This document shows positions 57,040 to 64,000 of a stretch of DNA of 64,000 nucleotides, in pieces. This DNA comes from Pseudisothecium myosuroides (taxonomy: Eukaryota > Streptophyta > Bryopsida > Hypnales > Lembophyllaceae). Positions within the stretch are counted from its first letter, which is position 1. Every line of letters begins with the position of its first letter. A program made the translations under genes and the position numbers. The notes under the pieces are model-generated. The model saw only the letters and a program-made list of their open reading frames with translations, did not search any database and was not told the DNA's origin. The stretch spans positions 3,078,501-3,142,500 of the forward strand of contig OX637289.1 in NCBI GenBank assembly GCA_951799445.1. The letters run 5' to 3'.

Positions 57040-59646
57040 ATGTGCCTTGTGCAGTTGCCATAGCCAAATCAAAAGTAATAATAATTTTTTAATATTTTAA
57101 TTTGTAAAAACTATGAATTTCAATATCTTTCATCACAAAGGAGTGCAAGTTTTTTATTTGTTGTTGTTGTGGTGTAAGAAGTTGCATTCTTGATGCAAAT
57201 AGAAAGCTTTTTGTATAAAAGAGCGCAAGGTTTTTTTTTGTGACTTTTGTTCATGTGATGTGAAAGTTATATTTTTTCAAAATAAAAGATAATTTAATTT
57301 AATTTTTTAATTATTCAAAAATTCATAACTTTCATACCATAGATTCAAATGCCACAAAACAAAGTCTGTGTATCTTTTCTCGTTGAGAGCTTTCTAGTGG
57401 TACTAAGAACGTGGGTGGAAACTCCCATTTTTATAGATTTCAACATTTCAAATGAGCAAAACAAACAAACAACCTAATTTAAGGTATAGATTAGTGTGCC
57501 CTATGCCATTGCCACAACCAAAATAATTGAAGTAAACGTAGTTTTCTAATTTTTTTAATTCATAAAAACTTCAAGCTTCAATATCTTTCACACCGTAGGC
57601 CCAAACGCCAAAAAGAAAAGCCCATGCACCCCTCATCGTAGAGGACTTTCCAATGGTACCAAAAACGTGACCAAGGGATGCAGGGTCAGGAGATCTCATT
57701 TTAACAAACAAAACAAAACAAACAAAATGGTACCAAACACATCATTCATTGGAAGACGCACAATCAAAGAGATCTCAACATAACAAACAAAACAAGCGAA
57801 CAAACAAATTTAAGGTATGGATATTGGTGTGCAATTTTCAATGGCACCATCTTTTCATTAATTGGACATTTCACTCTTACGTATTATCCTCTCAAAAGGG
57901 ATAACCTCACATAGATAAGCTGGGAGAGTGCCAAAAATAAAAAATAATGATGTGGAAGGGATCTTAAAACACTATTATACACCGCAAAAAAACAAAGCAG
58001 TGAGCTTGAGTCAATTGATGTCGGCTATTGGATGTGCCACCCAAGTTTAGGTTGTCGTTTTCCTTTGTGGTGCTAGATTTTAGGTTGTATTGCTCCCTCG
58101 TTCACAAGCACATCTCCCTCCCTTCATCTCATTCACAACTTGAGGCTTGCGCAAACGAGGTTTACGAAGCCTATGCAACATTATATGTGAGGACTTGAAG
58201 ATGCGGGTTTGCTCCCTCTCGCCCTCACAACACATGACTACGACTGTAGCCTTCATAGATTTCTTATTGGGATTTTTACCTATAAGGAAAAAGGAGCAAT
58301 ACCAAACTTAGTAGTTTTTCTATGCAAACTTTTAGCAACCTCCTCTTCTCTCTTCTTTGGCACAAAGCCTCTTCTATACTTTCAAATGTTTTTTAGTATG
58401 TAATCAAAATTAATCAAGCTAGTTATGTTCAAATTAGTGTTATTTACAATTAATAACCTAATGAGGAAAGTTTAAATGCATATATAAGAATAACTTAAGG
58501 AGAAAAGTTTGAGTACATGTAAGATGAAATTTGGAAAAAAATGAAATGGACATTTAATAGGACAGTTTGAATGCATGTAGATGAAATTTGGAAAAAAATG
58601 AAATGGACATTTAATAGGACAATTTGAATGCATGTAGATGAAATTTGGAAAAAAACAAAAACATTAGGATTTTTGCATACTTCCTTGTTAAGCAAAAAAA
58701 TTCTTTTGATATTAGACAATTCTAGTATCAATCAATTAAGGATGGGACAATAGGCTTGAAGAAGAGACTTGAGGGCTTCTAATCCATCCATTATTTTTGT
58801 CTTAGAAAATCAAACTAACAAATAATTCATTATTAGGAGGAATTTTGGAGAATTGTCGATGCATTTTGTAGAACTTTATCATGTAATTGGAATTAAATTT
58901 TTTTTTCCAGTATTCCATTTACATTTCAACTTCTTAACAAAACATGCACAATGTTTGTTCATTTACATTGAAAGCAATTTGATACCAAAAATTCTATCCT
59001 TGCAAGCAATGCACAAGGTTTGGATGAGATTTTAAATATAAAATATTTCTATGCACAGTGAGCTTTCATATAGATTATAGGATGATTTTATATTTTTTGT
59101 AAATAACTCTATTCATATGTAAATGGATTTTTATATAATACAATATGGAGTAAAGGTCGTGCATTTGTGTGCATTTGTGTACATTTGTGTAGATGTTGTA
59201 TTGCAATCATATTAAAAACAAAACAATACTCAAGACTTGACCTCTTCGTCTCATCGCATGCCATATAATTGAGAATTCAAAACCTTTTTAGGTTCTTAGT
59301 CCCTTAAGGTACTACACTATATCATTTTATTAACTAAAAAGCCATACTATGACTACCATAATTATAACTCTTCCTTTGAAGGTCCAAATCAAGAAATCCA
59401 AATTAGAGATAAAAACTTATCAAGTTTTGATTTTTAATTATGGTCACACATCATCCAAAATATAAAATACTGATTTATTTATTGCAATCTGAACTTTGAC
59501 TTTTTGAAGCCAATAGTGTTCTACACAGAAATTTGACCTCAAGGTTATCTTCAAGGTGATTTACTTCGATCGTTGATACAGTAAGTTTGTCATTTTATTA
59601 AAAAAATAATATTTTTATTTTATTTTTTATTTTTTATTTTCTAAAA
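57040..59646. other. AT-rich intergenic region
   Basis: No gene is recognised. At about 58507-58655 there are 2.6 direct copies of a 57-bp unit (GAATGCATGTAGATGAAATT). About 57100-57700 has two diverged copies of a string with TTCATACC(A/G)TAG and CCAATGGTACCAAAAACGTG-like sequence. Confidence 0.45.
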
Positions 59647-61392
59647 TTAACCCCTAAAATCTCATTGGCCTACAAGGGCTAAAATGCAACTTTGGGTAGG
59701 CTCATACGGTCTCAATATTCATTATAATTTTTTGAATTTTTTGTGAAGATAGAAAAATACATAAGTTTTCCAAGAATATAATTTTTATTTCAATTGGTGC
59801 CTGGGAGCACAAGTTATGGCACAATAAGCCAAAAATAGAGGTTGGCGGGCAATACCAATTTTTTTTTAAATTCAAAATTAATTAATTAATTTTTTCTAAA
59901 ATATTATATTTTTGTCTACATGTGAAGACTTGATTCATTCTATTTGGACCAGTGATGAGAAAGTTATGGACAATCTTGTTTTTTGGGCAATCTAAGCATC
60001 TTCTTCAAAAAATAATTTATAGGATTCATTTTTTAATGCAATTTTTATAATTTTTTGAAAAAATGTTTAACAAGGGTAAATCATAAGTACCCAAGCCTTT
60101 CCAAGTGTATTTTTTATATGAACAAACAGCATGGACTTATAATTATTCCTAATGAAGCAAATTGATTTTTTTCAAAACTTAACCATGTAGATGTGTATAG
60201 AGCTTTCTTATTATTGCACATTCCAATTTTGAGTATAAAATTGCATAGGATTTGTAAGATTATAACAAGAGAAATGTATATATCCTATTTTTAGGATGTT
60301 GTCATTTCCCACAATGTTTGATTAATGTATATGTCTTTTTTGGGATTAGAGGTGATATGAACAACTAAACATTGTGTTACTACATTAAAATGCACTTCCA
60401 AAAACCTTAAGTTCAAATGAAGTCCTATCAAACTCACTACACAATCCACCTTGCAATTGTTGAAATGCAATTTTTTTTAAAGTAGAAATCACAAATAACT
60501 CCAAATCAACAGTAGAATGTTCAAATTTTCAATGGTAAAAATCATAAAAACACTTATTTTTTCCATTGGGACCATTTTCAAAGCAAATAGATAGCTTATA
60601 CAATTTTTTAGATCTCAAATCAATTGAAATTGTTAAGCGGGGCTCAAAGCTGGAAAATCAAGTAAAATTCATAAGCTTTGCACTTCCACAAATGGTACAT
60701 ATATGCCTTTGAGGACTCCTCAAAAATCAAATATTTACCTTTTTCAGTGAAAAACAACAACTTTCAATAGTTAATCTTTAATATTGCTCGTACTTTTTTT
60801 TTAAATGGTTAAAGGAATTTAACTACCTACACCAAAACAAGCCTAAAATCTTAGATTGACTATGTATGGTCAGTTACGCAGTTAAGGATTTAAGATCTAT
60901 TGCTAGAACAATCTCACCGTTGAGATTATTGTATTTCAATTCCATCTTAGAGCTATTAACAATTTAGTTTTTTGTTCAATCTTAGACCTACTTCTATTTA
61001 ACAATTTTTTAAAGAATGAAAATCAAATTTTTTTTTTTTAACTTATTTATTTTTCAACTCTTAGACTTTCAAGTGAGCTCAATCCTTCAGTATAATTTTT
61101 TTTTAATTCAAAGTTTGTAGTGCAAAAATTTCCACAAATGGCGGTGAAGTCATCTAAATTGCAAGACAACTTTCAGAATAACTTTTTTCCAACTTTGAAT
61201 GCCATTATCTTCCAATCTATATTGTTAAACTTCATGAAATTTTTATCATATGATCTAAGACAAGTCAAGTATAAGATCCTATAGTTAGATTCTAAGAAAA
61301 ATATTTTTTCTATTTACTTAGGTGAACACAACAAAAAAGGTACTTTTGAGTGTTTATTGATAGAAAAATGACCTTGAAACTTTAGGGGTTAA
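59647..61392. mobile_element. TTAA element E11 (type B) with a large insertion
   Basis: It opens TTAACCCCTAAAATCTC and ends AACTTTAGGGGTTAA. The outer parts follow E2 (AGTTATGGACAATCTTGTTTT, CTCATTTAACAATTTTTT-like strings). From about 60070 to 60885 there is about 820 bp without a counterpart in E2, after which E2-like sequence resumes (GCTAGAACAATCTCACCG). The inner insert is not identified. Confidence 0.65.
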
Positions 61393-61678
61393 ATGAATTG
61401 TTATATAGTCATAGTAATATATAACCTCATCCACTCTTAGAAATCATATGTTGTAAAAGTCTAAATTGCAGTTGAGAGCATCTTTTTGACAATGTTAAAT
61501 TGAGGTAGGATCTTTAGGGGTAACAAGGGCGTTAGAATTCCATAAATTCCATAATTTATATGTCAAAATCAATTTTTTTGACATCAACTTTTTCATCACT
61601 TTAATTTGCCAATTAAGCAGCTAGAGGATAATTGTAACATGTATACAACGTATATAAGAATAAAAAATTTAGTACCTA

Positions 61679-61940
61679 CTCCGTCCTTCCCAAAATGATT
61701 GTTCATGATTTTTTGAGACTTCTTTATGCCAATTTCACTTATCATATTGTGGAAAATATAATTAAGAAAGAATCCAAATTTTATATTACTATAAGCAATG
61801 AAGACAAGAATGAAGAACATTGCATGTGTTCATTGCAACCTAAATAAAATTAGATACAAGGGAGTCTTTATATAACCTACTCAAATCAACCTTAAAACAA
61901 CATGCATTCAAAGTGGACAATCATTTTGCGGCAAAGGGAA
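61679..61940. mobile_element. Stowaway-like MITE
   Basis: 262 bp between TA dinucleotides (61677-61678 and 61941-61942). The ends CTCCGTCCTTCCCAAAATGA and, inverted, TTCCCTTTGCCGCAAAATGA fit the plant Stowaway type. Confidence 0.65.
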
Positions 61941-63220
61941 TAACTTTTTATCACAACAATATATATAAAATAAAAATAAAAATATTTTACAAAAGTGTCT
62001 CTAGTTTGAATGATTCAAATTAGAAAATTGTGGATGAAAGCGTTCTCATGTAGATGAACAAGCAATTCTAGCCTATATTCCAAAAAAATTGACTCTCTTT
62101 TAACCCTAAAAAGACACAAACCTATCACCAAGGTAGTCAGATTCTTGAAAGTTACTTTAAAAAAATCAAACTCTTGGATGAATAGGTGCATTCTTTATCT
62201 CTATAGTTTCCTAGAAAATCATTTATAAAACACTTTTAGTCTTTGTTGAATATTATTATAAAATTCTGTTGTATCAACCTCTTCAAACTACTCCCCTTAG
62301 TTCAAATGCCCATAGAAGGATATTGTATCTATAATTTGCTATGAATCTAAATAGCTTCATCATTTGCAAATTAAACTATTGTAGATACCATAAAAAAATT
62401 TAGAAACAAAAACATTGGTGCATAGATTGTAGCAATCCTTCAATAGCAAACTCTTTCATAGACTACACTTAATTTTTTAGGTCTTAAGAGTTGTTTTGGT
62501 CAAAGTGAGAGTATAAACAATGTCTTTAGCAAATCTAAGGTTATTGAGGAGAGAGGAGTCAAAGTAAAAAAAAAAATGTACCAAATTGGAGAATGAATGA
62601 TAGACAATAATGGATGTACAATAAAATTAGGATGATCTACCATTGGTGTTGCAAGAATTTAAAGTTTCTAGAGACTCGTGTATACAACATTTTTGACATT
62701 GAAATACAAAAAACATGCAAATATATGCCTACAAGACTAGCATCCTCATAAAAGAAAGTACTAAAAATATTGCTATACATAATATTATACACCATATTTC
62801 TTTACGGTGACCTTCTTTTGAGAAAGTGTCTATCCAATTGTATCACTTTCGCTTTCCCCCCCAAAAAACCCAGCCAATGTTGCTCAAGACGTAGAAGGGA
62901 CACATCTTTTGCAATTCTTTCCACATATTTCCATATATTATACATGGATTGGCAAACACATTCATGTATAAATGCATGTAACTATTGCATGCAATTATAT
63001 TTTCCAAATGATTGCTCCAATTCTTTCTCTATCAAATGAATTAGTGACTTACATTTTCCAATTCACTTTCAATTCCTCTCAAATTATGAGTTATTTCTAA
63101 TTTTCTCACTCCGAAAACCAGTTGGTGGTACCTGGTACCTACTGAAGAGGGTTAGTGAGTGATATTGGTGGACATGAAGAGTGCAGATAGCAACGAAGAA
63201 GAAGCTCTAAGTTTGGGCCT
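61941..63220. other. Intergenic sequence before the last gene
   Basis: About 62100-62220 is an S-family fragment opening TTAACCCTAAAAAGAC (ATCACCAAGGTAGTCAG, ATAGGTGCATTCTTTATC). Otherwise it is AT-rich, with GC content rising from about 63110. Confidence 0.45.
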
Positions 63221-63236
63221 TAAACCCTAAAACCCC
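63221..63236 (+). promoter_or_regulatory. Telo-box upstream of the last gene
   Basis: TAAACCCTAAAACCCC lies about 40 bases before the ATG at 63277, much as at the ZNHIT3-like gene. Confidence 0.55.
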
Positions 63237-63276
63237 AGTGGCCACAGAAGCTCAGAGCACATCAATCAGCTCCGCT

Positions 63277-64000
63277 ATGGCGCCCCAACGTCGACCTCCA
63301 CCGCGCTCCTCAAGCCGGCAAGCGCCTCCTGCCACTTCCGTCGATGCGCTACTCGCAGGTTAGCAACTGCGTCGACTTTGTATCGCGTGATTTGGTCTAT
63401 TTTCGTGATTCCTCTGTTTTTTGTTCTCGCCCCTGTTTGATGGGACAGTACGGTTATTGTCGCAATGATGTTCTGCGGGTTCTGGTTTAAGCGGTTGATT
63501 CAATTGCAATTCCGAGGCGGCTAGACATTCGTTAGCTATCACCAAGGGTTTCTGAACTGAAAGGATTGAAGAAGACAATCTCACTGCAAAGTGCTTCCTT
63601 TTGAGGCAATCGGAGTTTTTCTCTGATGGATAAACTTGGAAAACCTTTTCTGTTTTAATGATTGGTGTCTCAGCTCAAGAATTCTGAGTTTTTCTGCTAG
63701 CAATAGTGCGTGTCTCACATCGTTGATTACATAGGCGAGAGTAACCGTCTGGTTGAGGTTGTGTGGATGGATAGTCCACCTTCCGCGAATTGTGCTGATA
63801 AGATAAACGGTGTATGAAATCTAATGGAGGAAATGAAGGAAATTCTGTTAAAGAGCTTAGAAAAGAATCGATTCAGCACTTAGGGTGATAAGGAGGTCTC
63901 GTTCAATTGTTGTTGCAAGAAACCTAACCCTCGAAAAGAATAAAGCTACACCAGCTCCTACCTACCTCGTGGGAGATAGTATTAACTAGACCTCGGATTG
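63277..64000 (+). CDS. 5' end of an unrecognised gene, cut by the window edge
   Basis: Exon 1 (63277-63358) starts MAPQRRPPPRSSSRQAPP, which is basic and proline-rich, and ends CAG before GTTAGC. A likely exon 2 (63735-63809, after ACATAG, before GTGTAT) continues in frame with ESNRLVEVVWMDSPPSANC. The joint is phase 1 (82 nt in exon 1). Later exons are not resolved. No family is recognised. A telo-box and GC-rich leader support a real promoter. The minus-strand frame at 63360-63584 falls in the first intron. Confidence 0.5.

Overview
The window looks like nuclear DNA of a land plant. It is AT-rich, gene-poor and full of small transposable elements. It carries spliced GT-AG genes of plant type, a plant bHLH/ACT-like gene pair, and TTTAGGG-type telo-box motifs in front of two genes. 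Short introns and an abundance of TTAA-flanked DNA elements would fit a bryophyte, lycophyte or fern, but the sequence alone does not settle the lineage. I see no tRNA, rRNA, CRISPR array or bacterial-type gene. Most open frames are chance frames in AT-rich repeats.

Three genes are well supported. Two are direct paralogs about 20 kb apart (6416-7633 and 26408-27565, both +). Each has four exons and codes for a small helix-loop-helix protein with a C-terminal ACT-like fold. The third (53665-55539, -) has seven small exons that splice, with all phases agreeing, into a 140-residue HIT-type zinc-finger protein of the ZNHIT3 family. A fourth gene probably starts at 63277 (+) and runs off the window end.

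The rest is a nested archive of transposable elements. The commonest class has termini close to TTAACCC(C/T)TAAAGG and sits in duplicated TTAA. Several copies can be checked against an uninterrupted sister copy elsewhere in the window (25106, 2950, 37020, 50646). The termini and target are piggyBac-like, but no transposase is present. Other classes are a long-hairpin family with 4-bp target duplications (365-1441, 1819-4424), several short TIR families called M, N, Q, R, T and U below, Stowaway-like elements (15478, 61679), and very short LINE/SINE-type 3' tails with 10-15 bp target duplications. Nests three deep occur at 1819-4424 and 36882-38319.

The most striking structure is a nearly perfect inverted repeat between the bHLH paralogs. 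Its two arms are 2,880 bp (14512-17391 and 18083-20962) around a 691-bp spacer, with no net length difference and few mismatches. A tandem duplication at about 48.2-52.3 kb has taken different insertions in its two copies. Degenerate modules with the palindrome CTCATGTTCCATGAG fill 10.8-12.8 kb and recur at 45-46.8 kb.
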